The notes: a model not told the origin generated them from the sequence alone. A DNA stretch of 64,000 nucleotides from Cyathus striatus (GCA_025738555.1 JAOVFP010000004.1:2356001-2420000); one strand, 5' to 3'; counted from the stretch's first letter, positions 34,869 to 46,735 are shown. Made by a program: numbers and translations.

Positions 34869-35605
34869 AGATAGATAGGATAGCTGAAGGCTAAGAAATG
34901 GCAAAATGTCTTTTTACCCTTCAGAACTTTAATTCAGAATAATTCACCTTTTCCTCCTACTACACATGCAAGATGTGCTAGTCTAATCAAAATGATTAAT
35001 CCAAGTTGGTAGATTTGAATTCAATGTTCAATGTCCACTAACAGCTTGTTTAAGTCTATGCAAAGATTTACATAACTATTAGTGCATGCTAGTATTTGTT
35101 TACATTTTTGGCCATACTTACATAGATGACATACCTGAAATTCATGCTCAAATCACATAGAAGTTGAATAAGGATCTGGATGATCACTTCTGAACATTAC
35201 ATTCTCCAAGCTGACACCAGTCATCAATCCTGAGATCTGGACTGAGAATCCATGATTATCAAAAATGGTCATGGGACAATTTAAAATGTTTGTCATCCAA
35301 GGGTCTATTGTTGACTTGAACTTGAAGAACCATTGATGAACTTGAGATGAACTTAGCCACACTTATCTTCAACTTGCTCCTATCAACACAAGGTGTCTGT
35401 CTATCAGCTATGTATCTCAGGAATATGTTTGTATTCTACAATTGACTTCTTTGCTGACATTGACTGATGTACTGACTTGCAGTGATCCCCTGTTAAGAAG
35501 ATGATCCAACTACCCTGTGGGTGTGGGTCCACTGTCCATAATTGTGAAGTCCATCAATCACATCAAATTCTTCATGATTTAAATTAAAAACAGATTCAAC
35601 AAGGT

Positions 35606-36680
35606 CACTATACCCTCTTCTCTGCAGTGCCCTCACAATGACCACCACCCTCCCAGATGCCAATCCAAACTGACTACCCTACTCACCCCACTACACTCTC
35701 TTGTCCAACTTATCCTCCTCATCTCAGTCCTCCTTCCACTCTCAGCACTCTCCACCAAAGCTTGAAAATGGCTCTTCATCCCACTCTTTCTGATTTCATC
35801 ACACCTTGCTCTGTGGACTACTACTGGGGACTTGATGGGTGATTTGGGACTGGGACCATACATAGCAAGCAAGTGCATGCTCAGTTTTGATTATATTGTT
35901 GTTTGTGATTCTAGGAAAGAGTTGAGGCTTAAACAAAGGTCAAATTTGAAGGAGAGCAATGAGAAAGACAGTGGAGGACCAGGGGATTCACTGTGGACTC
36001 GACTCAAGTGGTCAATAAAGCTTCTTTTTACTCCTCAGATGATAGGATGGACATACAAATCTACCTCCATTCTCCTGCCTCATTCTAGGCCTGGAACCAC
36101 TTGAACACAATTCATCCTTTTCACCTCACTACAGATCCCTGTGTGTGCAGTTATAGAAGTGATAACATACACACTCAATGTATTCAATCCCACTCTCAAT
36201 CTGTATACATTGATATGGGACTATACATTCAAGTATCATGTTTTGGCAGTTCTCAAATATGTGGGGAATGCATATGTGCATATGAATATCTCATATTGCT
36301 TGCTTGCAGTACTACTTGTTGCACTGAGGTTCCATCAGATTGACAAAGCTAAGAAACTGTCCAGGAAGACAGTTAGAGGACTATGATCATTTCACTGAAG
36401 AGCAGCTTGAATCATCTTCAGGCATTTAACGAGTTCTTGGATAGCTTTTCAACTGGGCTCTGATTAATTTTCAGCACTGACTAAGCACCTACAGTGGTAA
36501 GGATCCTTTGCAATCCTTGGTGCTCTCCCTTGCCCTCTCCCTCTTCACACTCAAACTCTAACAAGTGTATCCATCAGCCTCTCCACCATTGTCTCAAACT
36601 TCACCCTCCTGAGCTTCTGGGTTTGATCATCCTTGAAAATGCTAGCTACAGTTGTATGGAGCTTGGCATCATCTCAATAA
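35606..36680 (+). pseudogene. Wax-synthase-like acyltransferase remnant
   Basis: Joined over frame changes, the plus strand reads LVQLILLISVLLPLSALSTK, LFIPLFLISSHLALWTTTGD, MGDLGLGPYIASKCMLSFDY, RLKWSIKLLFTPQMIGWTYK and, near 36140-36330, a membrane stretch ending MNISYCLLAVLLVAL. The order matches agaricomycete wax-synthase-like proteins: hydrophobic N-terminus, TTTGxxxxDxGLGxxIASxxxxxxDYILL, then RLKWAxxLxFSPRGIGWxxEPTS. Members of that family are predicted membrane O-acyltransferases. The catalytic histidine region is not identifiable. Frameshifts (near 35765 and 36110) and many stops after 36400 make it a pseudogene. 35255-35605 is the shared 5' flank also found at 28540. Confidence 0.5.
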
Positions 36681-38384
36681 TTTTTTGACTTCACAGAGAT
36701 ATATGCTCTATATAGAACTCAGATAAAGAGGGCACATGTGGTATTAAGGAAGGCATGAATGGGTATGCAAACAGCTATACATGTATCAGCATACTCAAGC
36801 TGTCATAGATGCACTTTTGATGTATTCCTGGTTGGCAGAAAATGGAGTTTTTACTATAGTCTGCTGCATTATAGTTCTGCCAAAGCATACCTCTTGAACT
36901 GAGAACAAGTATATTTTCATCCTCCAACTTCTAACATATCCTGACCATCTGTGGCAATTCATATCATACAGTGAGTTCCTGGTGCACCTTCACTTTCAGA
37001 ATAGTATGTCTAGTCAAACCCACAGAGCATGTCAACATCTCATATGGATAAGCTTGCACAGACCCACTTCATGATCTGGACTCTTTCAACTTGACATCCT
37101 GGATAATAATGGGCTTCCTCTATTGCTGCTTTTATTTCCCCCTCTGCACTTTCTCAGGGTCATACTCAAGGCTGGGGGTTTGTTGCACTACAGAGTCTGT
37201 CCAATACAAGTAAAAAGGTAAGCTACACACTTCTCATTCTATTGTGTCAGATAAGCTGACAATGCCATTGGTTGGTCTCTAGCTGAGTCTTTTACAGTGG
37301 ATATTGTATTCTATATTGATAAAGTGAAGTGTTTATCACATGCATCATTTGGAGGACAAGTTCAAAGATTCATGCCAAGGTGAGAATAGAGGAAGGAATC
37401 AGACCCTGATATCTTGCTGCATATCAGCAATGTGAAGATGACACATATAGTAAATTTTTATGCCACTATCACCTGCTCTTGGAATATAGTATGGGGTTTT
37501 GAACAGGTGTGAGCTAAGGTAGGGCTCAGATAAATCCAGCACCCCATTACATAAGCAGTTGCCTTCACCAACATTGACGGCTATCTGCTCAACCACAATT
37601 CACTCTAATGCATTTATTTCTTCTGGGATGTGTTTATGATGATTGAATCTCTAAATCCCAGAAAGAAAATTTTAAATAAAGTTTATTTTGGGGGACCAGA
37701 TAGGCAAAGAATTTTTATTGTAGAAAATGCATATTTATTACATTTCTGTGTGAATAATAGCATTTTATATTTTTGAGTTCTCAGATTTGGCTGTCACACT
37801 CCGTGACATATTGTGACATGTCACCAAAATGTCACACAATGTCACACTTATACATGACCTTGGAGAGCAGGAGATACTCCTTCCACTCTTGGCGAGAGCA
37901 GCTTGGTTGGCTAGATGTACCACAAGTGTTATAAACTACTTCTAAATGCTTTGTATGGGGGACTTGACAGTAACTTTTACTTCCCTGAGTAACATTTTCA
38001 ATTTTTTTGACATTATATTTTCAGAAATTTTTTCAGCCTCAGATTTGGCCAGTCTTGGTGCTTATGTAATATGATTACATAAGGGTGCTGGGTCTATTTG
38101 AGCCCTACCTTAGATGAGAAGGGGAATATAAAACAGAGAAAAGGGTCTGGATGGATACAATTGTTGGGAAGTGGAGGTCCTGAGTATGTTAGTGACATGG
38201 GGAAACCATGAGAAAGAAGGTAATTATGCCTAATATTGATCATGTGGGAGGAGCCTGCTATACTTGATTAGCATTCAGGAGCAGTGAAATTTCAGTGTTG
38301 TAGGCACTACTTGGTATCACCTACTGTAAAAAACCTTCCCCATTTAAATTATGCTCACAATGTGCAAGCTCCAATAAACTTAAT
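36681..38384. other. Unassigned CpG-poor stretch with a TGTCACA cluster
   Basis: No gene recognised. At 37792-37850 there is a compact cluster of GTCACACT, GTGACATATTGTGACATG, TGTCACCAAAATGTCACAC and TGTCACACT, the same heptamer that dominates the two foldback elements. Confidence 0.4.
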
Positions 38385-39046
38385 TGTCACGACCATGCCC
38401 CTAGCCTGACTTGGCGGCAGAGTACGAGAGGGTGACTGCGGAGAAGCGAGGGGTGAGTATGAGACAAAAGCGGAGAACGATAACTCAGGGGGTAGGACTT
38501 CGGCTTCAGCTTATGTGCTGCACCCCTGGGATTCCCGGTCCTGGATTTCGGAGTAAGGGCAAGCCCTTCGGAGAAGACGAGAGATGGAAGATGAGAGGTG
38601 TAACTCAAGTCAGACGAAAGGGTGAGGACGTAGTTCAATACGAAACTCAAGTCTAAGTACAAATCGAGTACTACTTAAATACTAGAGACTCGGAGTAAGT
38701 AAAGGCCGCTGGCCAAGGCCAGCGGAGAAGTACAGTCAGGGTAGGCATACGTAGAATGAAGACTATAACTAATTAAACATAATAAAATGTGTCAGAGAAG
38801 TGAGCGTGTATGGCGGTGTAAAGTAAAACAGATAGTGGCGCACTTAAGAATGATAAGTGACTCACTACGAGATGTATACTACATTACTGAGGGGATAGCT
38901 CAGTAGAACGGAAGAAGGGAAACGAAAGTAATCTATGTACAGTAAGCAATAAGTAATATTAAGAGCATAAGCAAGGTTCGGAGTAAGCAAAGGAAAAGGC
39001 GGAGTAAAGCATAGGAGTCTGGAGGTAGGCGATACAGGATATGACA
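38385..39046 (+). repeat. Solo LTR, copy 2 (662 bp, TSD TTAAT)
   Basis: Starts TGTCACGACCATGCCCC and ends CAGGATATGACA, flanked by TTAAT at 38380-38384 and 39047-39051. It corresponds to 15021-15700 throughout. CpG sites are largely kept here, so this insertion is younger than copy 1 or has escaped mutation. It contains 'ggccgctggccaaggccagc', a short palindromic insertion absent from copy 1 (near 38704). Confidence 0.88.
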
Positions 39047-39051
39047 TTAAT

Positions 39052-40059
39052 GTACTTTTTGTTTTATCTCTTTTCACTGCTTGCCTGCACCACATATTGA
39101 GCTAAGAGCATATATGAGACTCTCTGGCATTATTCTCCATTCACCACAGATCAACACAGTCGCCATATTACACCACCTTTGCTTGCATGGTGAATCTGGT
39201 ACATATGAATGCTTATGTGTAGCAATGCATTCACTGGCAATAAATTTTAGACTACTCAGATGAACAAATTTGTCATTTATATTGCTGCCTCCACTCAGCG
39301 AAGTGTATCAGTCCAATGGCTTCAATACACCCCTGTGTTCTGTCTTCCATCTATTGAACTCTACACTCAATTTGTTTCATTTGCATTCACATTATTCTTT
39401 CCATAATTGTTTGTTCTCAGTGTTCAAGGTCCCTCACAACATCCTTACATATCCAATTGAGACTTCAGAACTGACCATTGTCATATTCAATTTCTATCCT
39501 GTTTCTTTCCTGCTCTTTTACATACCTTTACTCACTTTATGGGCTCTTGAACCCTCATTGCCATTCACTTTTCTTCACTCTTCAATTTCTCTTCTGTTCT
39601 CAATTTACTTAAATTTTATATTTCTTTGCTATGGTATTGATGATGGCAAGAGGGTAGTGGGCTCTGCTGGCATGAGCCAGCCCTAGGGTTTATTTGCACT
39701 GGGACCAAAAATGTGTGTGCCAAACAACACATGAAATGTTTGTGATCCATCAAAAAGTGTTTGTGCACCTTATTAAATGTGCACTTTGACCACCATACAC
39801 ATTGGTTGGTTAGCTAATGACAAATTAAGCAATAGCCAATTATTTTACCATGCTAACTGCTGTCTCTCTGTTAGAACAACCTGAAACCTGGCTAGTATAT
39901 TCGAACATTGAGTTCACCTGTAAGACATGGCAAGGAGTCCAATGTAAATCATAATGTTTATGTATGCAATATGTATGTAATCAATGACTTACACTTTGAT
40001 TATTACCTGAAACAGATTCGAGCAGGGGTGGTATACATATTATTGGAGGATGGGTGCCA
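39052..40059. other. Unassigned stretch
   Basis: An AT-rich, CpG-poor segment. A frame at 39270-39686 (138 codons) is rich in Leu, Phe, Ser and Tyr from a pyrimidine-rich strand and shows no motif that I recognise; I do not call it a gene. Confidence 0.3.
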
Positions 40060-40188
40060 TCAGATGGCATTTGCACTAAAGATAATGCTTCTGAGATGGT
40101 TTTATTAAAGATTCCATGACTAGTGTGTGTATCCATATCCAATAGCAGAGACAATTCTTGGCCAGGCTGAGGTCTACTTGCAATGTGA
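40060..40188 (-). other. Left half of an open frame split by the gypsy element
   Basis: On the minus strand this side reads HIASRPQPGQELSLLLDMDT and MPSDGTHPPII, directly after the target duplication. The other half lies at 46741-46905 on the same strand (NLRLKLIDINAMADITEASC and NITYIEWNP). With the element removed the frame runs through the join. The composition looks protein-like, but I do not recognise a family; it may be part of another decayed transposon. Confidence 0.35.
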
Positions 40189-40193
40189 GGGTT

Positions 40194-40581
40194 TGTTAGC
40201 GACAGATGAGCAAAAACTCGAAGTCGAACTCAAACACTTGAAAATATGAAAGCGAAGTGAATCTTATTGCTTGTCTGGAATAAACTAGCACAAGAATAAG
40301 GAATATCTAACTAAAATGACCATATTTATAATGAAAGTCCATGAGGAAACTGCATGTAATCTAACCTACACTATAACACATGTTTACTGTGCTTCTACTG
40401 TGCAAACTCATGTACTATGTATGTAACAAGCATGGCCGAACTGTGGACTGTGCCCGTAGTCTTGATGAATAACGCATGTCGATATGCATGGTGTCCGCAT
40501 TGTAAGTCAGGTGATATATGTCAGGTGACTATGATAAGATAAGATATATGGATTAGATAAGATAAGTGTGAAATCCTAACA
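40194..40581 (-). repeat. 3' LTR of the gypsy element
   Basis: 388 bp, TG...CA ends. It differs from the other LTR at a handful of sites, all seen as C/T or G/A (for example 'gacagatgagc' here against 'gacagacgagc', 'gaccatattt' against 'gaccgtattt'). Confidence 0.9.
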
Positions 40582-40594
40582 TTACCCCCCCTTT
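40582..40594 (-). other. Polypurine tract
   Basis: Read on the minus strand, AAAGGGGGGGTAA lies immediately inside the 3' LTR, the expected position for the plus-strand DNA primer. Confidence 0.65.
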
Positions 40595-40801
40595 AAAGGT
40601 CGTGTCCTCACGACATTTCTATGATCTTCGGGGGTAATAATAGTCGCAGACGAAGAGGAGGAGTATTGGGAGGAGTTTGCTGATAATAAAAACGGCGAGG
40701 CAGGAGGAAAAGATCGCAAGACAGTAAAGAATGATGGTTACTTCATCAGAAAACATGATAGTAGTTTGGAATAATAAAATTGGTGAAGGATTGTCGTATA
40801 T

Positions 40802-43800
40802 TTATATATTTAGAGCTTCCGGATGTTCCCGATGAAATTTATTAAGTAAGCTCTTGGCTCCTGTTAGTGTGTCGATCGGTTCCCAAGTGCAATCTTCCAT
40901 TGAGTAACCTTTCCATTTAATTTTATATAAAACACATTTTCGGTTCTTTTTCCATGCTAGAATAGATTCAACTTCGTATTGTTCTTGATCATCCACTAAA
41001 ATAGCAGGTGGCGGTTTAGGTTTTTTCTGCGATGAATATTGAGCTGGCGTGAATTTAGATAGTAATTCTACATTGAAAGTTGGATTCTTTCTATTCCACG
41101 ATTTTGGTAATTCGAGTTTATAGACAGATGGTGCAACTTTTTCAATAATTTTAAAGGGTCCGTAGCGTTTGTCATCCAATTTTGAGACCGGTCGATCGGA
41201 TTTAATATTAATGCCTTCTAGATAAACTTTATTGCCAATTTGGTATTCGGGTGCTTCTTTTTGATGTTTATCATAGTAGTGTCCCATTGTTTCGTTTGCC
41301 AAGGATAAGGCTGCCTTTGCATTTTCTCTTGCCCTTTCCATTGTTTTAATAAATTCTACAACACCTATGGCTCTTGTTTTTCCGGATGGTCTAATTCCCG
41401 TGTAAGGGTGATATCCATACATTAAATAAAATGGTGTGTATCCAGTTGTCCTGTGAACAGTGTTATTATAATTAAATTGGCAAACATCCGTTTTTCGGGC
41501 CCAATCATCTTGATCATAGTTGACGTAAATTCGCATATATTGTTCTATCTCCTGATTTACCCTTTCTGTTTGTCCGTTGGTTTGGGGTCAGTAAGCCGTT
41601 GATAAATTCATTCAAACACCAAGTTGTCTTGTTAATTCTTTAGTGAAGAATGAAGCGAATTGCAATCCTCGATCACTAATTACTCGTTTTGGAACACCAT
41701 AATGTTTAAATACATTTTGAAGATATTTTTCCGCTACCCCTGTGCTATTGATTTCTTTATTACAGGGTATGAAGGCAGCCATTTTCGTAAATCGATCAAC
41801 GACTACCATTAGAAAGTCAAAACCTTCAGATAATGGAAGAGGTCCTACAAAATCTATAGATATCGTATGCCAGGGATGTTCGGGTACACTATTCAGAATA
41901 AGTTTTCCGACTGGAGTGGATCTATGAATATTTGTTCTCTGACATGCTTCGCATCTGGATACATATTTCTTTATATCTGCCATAAGTCTAGGCCACCAAT
42001 AGTCTCTTGTGATGAGTTCCATAGTTTTGTATTCTCCTCGGTGTCCTGATATTTCTGAGTCATGACAAAGTCTAATTATTCATTCCCTTAGTTTGGCATT
42101 TTTAGGGACATAAATACGATCCTTCCATGTGATGATACCTTCCTGAGATTCGTTCCAATCCTTAGATTTAAGATCAAGCATCTTAATTACTTCTTTATCC
42201 CGGTTTTTTCTAGATTTACGAATTTGTTCCATAATTTCTTCATCTTCTCCATGGACTTCGTAGATTTGTCTAAAATGTTCTGGTTTAAGTAATATAAGGT
42301 CTTCGTTATCTTGATCTCCTTGATTGTGTCCTGCTCTTCGTGATAATAGATCCGCTTTGGTCATTTGATTTCCTGGCTTATGATGTAATGTATAATGAAA
42401 TTCCTGTAATTTGGTATTCCATCGTGCCTGGCGTCTGTTTAATTTCTGCAGTTTTCTAAAATATTGAAGATTCTTAGTTCATGGAGTGGTTTGGCGATTT
42501 TTGCGAATCCTTCTATGAATCGTTGATAAAAGTTGATAAAACCTAAAAATTGTTGAAGTTCCCTTTTATTATTTGGGACTGGCCAATCAACTATTGCTTT
42601 AACTTTTTCAGAATCCATTCGTACAGAATTCTTGGAAATAATAAGACCGAGGTATTTGACTTCAGCTTTTTCGAAGAAACATTTTTCCAGTTTAAGAAAT
42701 AATTCATGTTCTTCTAGTTTTCTAAGAACACGTTTTACCATTCTTCAATGTTCCTCTAAAGTTTCTGTGAAAATAAGGATATTGTCCATGTAAATGATTA
42801 CTGTTCCTTCATTGATTTCCATTCTGAAAATATCATTCATCATTGTTTGGAAAGTAGCCAGGGAATTGGTTAAGCCAAAGAACATAACTAAAGGTTTGAA
42901 TAATCCTCGATTAGTTCTAAATGCAGCATATTGTTCATCTCCTTCTTTAATTCGGACATTGTTGTATCCCCATCGAATATCCAATTTAGTGAAATAATGT
43001 GCTTTCTTTAATTTATCTACTAGTTCCTGAATCAACGGTAAAGGATATCTATTTTTAACCGTCATTTCATTTAACTTTCGATAATCTTGGATTGGTCGAA
43101 GTGATCCATCTTTCTTTTTAATAAAAAAGAAGGGAGATGCCCAAGGTGATTTTGAAGGTCGAATACGTCCAGAATTCAAATTTTCATCTAGGAATTCATC
43201 GAGTTGTTTTTGTTCATCCAGATTCAAAGGATAGATTTTACAATCGAATGAAGTAGCTCCTGGTAAAAGTTCAATGGCATGGTCCCATGGTCGTCGTGGT
43301 GGAAGTTTATCGAAGGACTCTTTGGCGAATACTTTTTCAAATTCATGATAATACATGGGAATAGTTTCCTTCCAATGCTTCTTAGGTTTCTGCTGATTTT
43401 GTGCTTCAGCAATTTTGGAAGCGGTTGTTTGGAATGCTCGTATTTCAATCTGTTCGAATAGGTTTACAGCGATAATTCGATCATCAGTTTCTAGATTCAT
43501 TGGTTCATCTAGATCTGATTCATCTTCTTCAGGATTCATGGTATTAATTAATGGAGTGCATTCTATTGGACATCATGTGAATTTAATCAATCCTTCTTTC
43601 CAATCTATTTCCGGATTATGAATTTTAAGCCAGTCATGTCCGATGAACATGGAGGCTTTTCCAAGATTAGAAATGGCGAATTGAATTATTTCCACATGTC
43701 TTCCTAGTCGGACTTGTAGTTCAACGTAATTGGTAATAGCTCCATCACTATTTAAAGTTCCATTGGCATTATAAACAGGAGTAGGTCGTGGGAGTTTCTT

Positions 43801-44277
43801 TGTTGTGATATTATTGTTTTCTACAAATTTCCGATCGATGCATGTTCCGGTACTTCCACTGTCAAGTAATGCTTTAAGCCCATAAGTTCGTTGAGTATCC
43901 AAAGTGGTAATCATTAGATCGAGATCCATTTGATTTCCTTTAGATCCTCGAATGAATCTTTTGGGTCCCTTTAATTCGTTTAATGCTTGAATTACATCTT
44001 GGTCTGAAAGATTATTCAATTCATTAACCGTTTTAGAGGTTACTTCTAGTTTCCATTTCGAATGTGTCCAGATTGCAAGTGAGGCTAAGGCAAGTTCCGA
44101 TGTTTGGTCTTTTAATCTTCGTGCGACCCAATACATGTTTCCAGGTTTTACTTCCTGATTAGGGAAGGTGCGCTGTGATATCTTTTTCTTGAACAATACG
44201 AACTCAGATTCCAGATCAATTGTAGGTACAGTTACAGAAGAAGCTACATAAATAGAGGCCGGCAAGTTCGCGCTCAC
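40802..44277 (-). pseudogene. Gypsy pol: protease, RT, integrase, chromodomain (RNase H deleted)
   Basis: Protease has ALLDSGSTGTC (near 43850-43875; DSG active site). Reverse transcriptase spans about 42430-43480, with [18 protein letters not shown] and an active-site motif reading YMDN (42781-42795) in place of the family's YMDD. After PLHEL (42480) the sequence jumps to NLQYFRKLQKLNRRQARW, so most of RNase H, including its catalytic acidic residues, is missing. Integrase has the zinc-binding H/C region (CHDSEISGHRG, CEACQRTN) and the D, D, E core (ISIDFVGPL, VISDRG, NGQTERVNQEIE). A chromodomain at the C-terminus (YEVESILAWK, YKIKWKGYSMEDCTWEP) would guide insertion to marked chromatin. 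In-frame TGA codons: 43573, 42745, 42080, 41612 and 41588. The frame begins in a phase different from gag, overlapping its end at 44274. Confidence 0.9.
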
Positions 44278-45856
44278 TGCTGGCCTTGGGGAAACCCCAA
44301 TTGAGCCATTAGTAAAGCACGTTGTTCCTCGGATAGTTTAGTAATGTCCGGTATTTCTACAATGCTACTGGTAGATGCTACTGGTACAGAATTATTTACA
44401 TAAGTATTGTCCATATTATTATTACATTGTACATAAGGGCCTCGGTTTTGCTTTTTAGGGCATGCGTTGGCCATGTGTCCTTTGTCCTTACAATAAAAAC
44501 ATCGTCCTTCATGTTTCAGGGTATCGATGTCCATGCGGTCTCCTCCTTGCGATACCGTAAGGTTGGCTCAGTTAGGGGGAGGTGCAGGGTTCTGGGGAAA
44601 ATGGGGTCCTTGGTTTTGAGGTTGGAATTGATTTGGTCGTGGTCCGCCCTGTTGGGTATTCTGCACGCTTTGTCGTTGCCCAAAATTCTGGTTCTGTCCG
44701 GGATTAAATTGTTGTCCTTGTTGTGGGTTTTTGTTTCTAAAAATATTCCAATGTTCTTGATCAATTTCCTGGGCTGTGTCGTACCATTTTTGAAGTGTGT
44801 CCGGAGTTCCTCGCATGACAATCATTTCGAGTAACTGGGGGTCGAGTTTGTCCTTGTATTTCCTAATAACTGCGGCGTCGTTATATCCTGTTCGTCCAGC
44901 AATAGTCGAAAATCTGACTGTGAACTCTTCGACTGTTCAGCATCCCATGTATAAGTTGTCAAGTTCGTCCTGAGCATCCTGTATTTCTGAATATACTCCG
45001 AAAAAATGTAAAAAATCCTCCTTAATTTGTTCGTACTTGGTTCCAGGAGTCTGTTCCATGATTACCATAATTCGATCAACCCAGCTAGCTGCTGTTTGAT
45101 TCTTTGATCTGTCTATAAGGCTCAACATAAACCTTATCTTCATCTCATGCTCAAGGGGATTAACACGAGATCCAGTGAAGTAAGACTCCAGCGATCTCAT
45201 CCAAGCTCTCGCATGTTTACAATCTCCTGTATATTTCTCAGGCTTCTCTATTTTGAGAGCCATATCCGTGACTGCATCACGTTGCCTTCTTGCCATCATA
45301 GAAGTGGCTTCGGCAGTTTCAAATGCAGGAGCATGCAATCCAAAGATTCCTCTTCCAATGAATCTGATGGCATCTACAATCATATGGATCCAACCTCCTT
45401 GTTCAGTTGAAGTCGGAGGGTTAGATGGTGGAGGTGGTGGTGGTTGTGGGGTTTGGGGTAATGGAATATTAATTCCTTCAGGAGTCGGTGGATGTGTAAA
45501 AAGTCCTGGAGGTGGGATTTGTGGATAATGGGCTGGTGGTGCAACAAGATGTCCTTCATCCATTATAATTTGAAATCGGGATAGGTGGGTGTAGGAAGTT
45601 CCCTATCGTCGTTGTGAACGGTGTTAAGAAGGGTTTCGTATCCTAATGGAGAATAGAAATCTTGTGGAAACAGAGATATATATCGGGTGGGAGTACTGAA
45701 TCTTAGACTGTCGTCATGTCCTAATTTGGTGATGATAGTGAGGATACAGGGAATAGGGATGACGGGGCGAGGTAGAGGTGAAATGTAATTAGGGATTTGA
45801 TGGAGTGATAGGTATGTGTTGGGATCGAAGTCTGAGTCGTCGGAGTCCACCGACAC
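44274..45856 (-). pseudogene. Gypsy gag polyprotein with CCHC zinc knuckle
   Basis: A first part (45563-45856) is followed by a Pro-rich stretch (PPPPPPSNPPTSTEQ), the capsid-like core (LKIEKPEKYTGDCKHARAWM, EDFLHFFGVYSEIQDAQDEL), a Gln/Pro-rich linker and the nucleocapsid motif CFYCKDKGHMANAC (C-x2-C-x4-H-x4-C, about 44459-44500). TGA codons interrupt it at 44937 and 44568, both placed where family alignment would continue. Whether the 97-codon first part is fused to the rest in active copies is uncertain, because the second part starts with its own ATG overlapping the stop of the first at 45563. Confidence 0.85.
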
Positions 45857-46347
45857 GGCTCTCAGATTACGAGTGTAAGGGGTAGGGCGAGATCGAGGGG
45901 TGTAGATTGGCGTGGAGGATGAGGGGATGTGATAGGATCGGTTACGGAGAGTACGGAGGGTTTGGGAACGGGTGACAGGTGCCAGAATGAAAGACTAGGT
46001 AACAGATGCTCTTGAAGGGGCTCGGAGATTAGCGAGATGTCCTAAATCTCACGCACACCAATTTGCAGATAGAACCAGCTGGGGCAACACGTGGTAGCCT
46101 CCCCAGTCACTGGCGCCATGCCAAACTCAAGGCAGAGGGCCTAAGATGTTCAGTAATTTGGAAGAGTTGGGCTCAACGTTACTCTATCCTCTCGTGCATC
46201 CAAGCACAACGAACAAGTCTATCGAACGGGGTGTACGTCTAAGGATCCAAAGGTCCAAAGAACAGGGAACGGGGTAAAGAGAAAAGTGTGCCAGGGGTCG
46301 GCGGGAGAGAGTTCGAGGTCGAGAAACGAGGTAGATTCTTGTGCTTT

Positions 46348-46735
46348 TGTTAGCGACAGACGAGCAAAAACTCGAAGTCGAACTCAAATACTTGAAAATA
46401 TGAAAGCGAAGTGAATCTTATTGCTTGTCTGGAATAAACTAGCACAAGAATAAGGAATATCTAACTAAAATGACCGTATTTATAATGAAAGTCCATGAGG
46501 AAACTGCATGTAATCTAACCTACACTATAACACATGTTTACTGTGCTTCTACTGTGCAAACTCATGTACTATGTATGTAACAAGCATGGCCGAACTGTGG
46601 ACTGTGCCCGTAGTCTTGATGAATAACGCATGTCGATATGCATGGTGTCCGCATTGTAAGTCAGGTGATATATGTCAGGTGACTATGATAAGATAAGATA
46701 TATGGATTAGATAAGATAAGTGTGAAATCCTAACA
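46348..46735 (-). repeat. 5' LTR of the gypsy element
   Basis: 388 bp, TG...CA ends; it should carry promoter and polyadenylation signals for the minus-strand transcript. The sequence immediately inside (AAAGCACAAGAATC on the minus strand) is not an obvious tRNA-complementary primer site, so priming may differ from the classical tRNA mode. The leader 45857-46347 has no recognised coding function. Confidence 0.9.

Larger units (their letters stand above)
40194..46735 (-). mobile_element. Ty3/gypsy chromodomain retrotransposon (6.5 kb, TSD GGGTT)
   Basis: Two 388-bp LTRs (TGTTAGCGACAGA...AATCCTAACA) flank a gag-pol region read on the minus strand. GGGTT duplicates lie at 40189-40193 and 46736-46740. 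The order is gag with zinc knuckle, protease, reverse transcriptase, a deleted RNase H, integrase and chromodomain, as in chromoviruses. The LTRs differ at only a few positions, so insertion is recent, yet the coding region has seven in-frame TGA codons, an altered RT active site and an RNase H deletion. It could move only with proteins supplied by another copy. Confidence 0.92.

Noticed and set aside
15021..39046. The two TGTCACGAC repeats as the two LTRs of one 24-kb retrotransposon
   Set aside because: Each has its own different 5-bp target duplication and no polypurine tract or internal genes of one element lie between, so they are independent solo LTRs.
39270..39686. 138-codon frame as a membrane protein gene
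   Set aside because: The hydrophobicity follows from a T/C-rich strand; there is no motif, intron or repeat partner and CpG is depleted.
45147..45528. Plus-strand frames opposite gag
   Set aside because: Shadow frames of the gypsy gag gene, whose minus-strand reading has clear domains.
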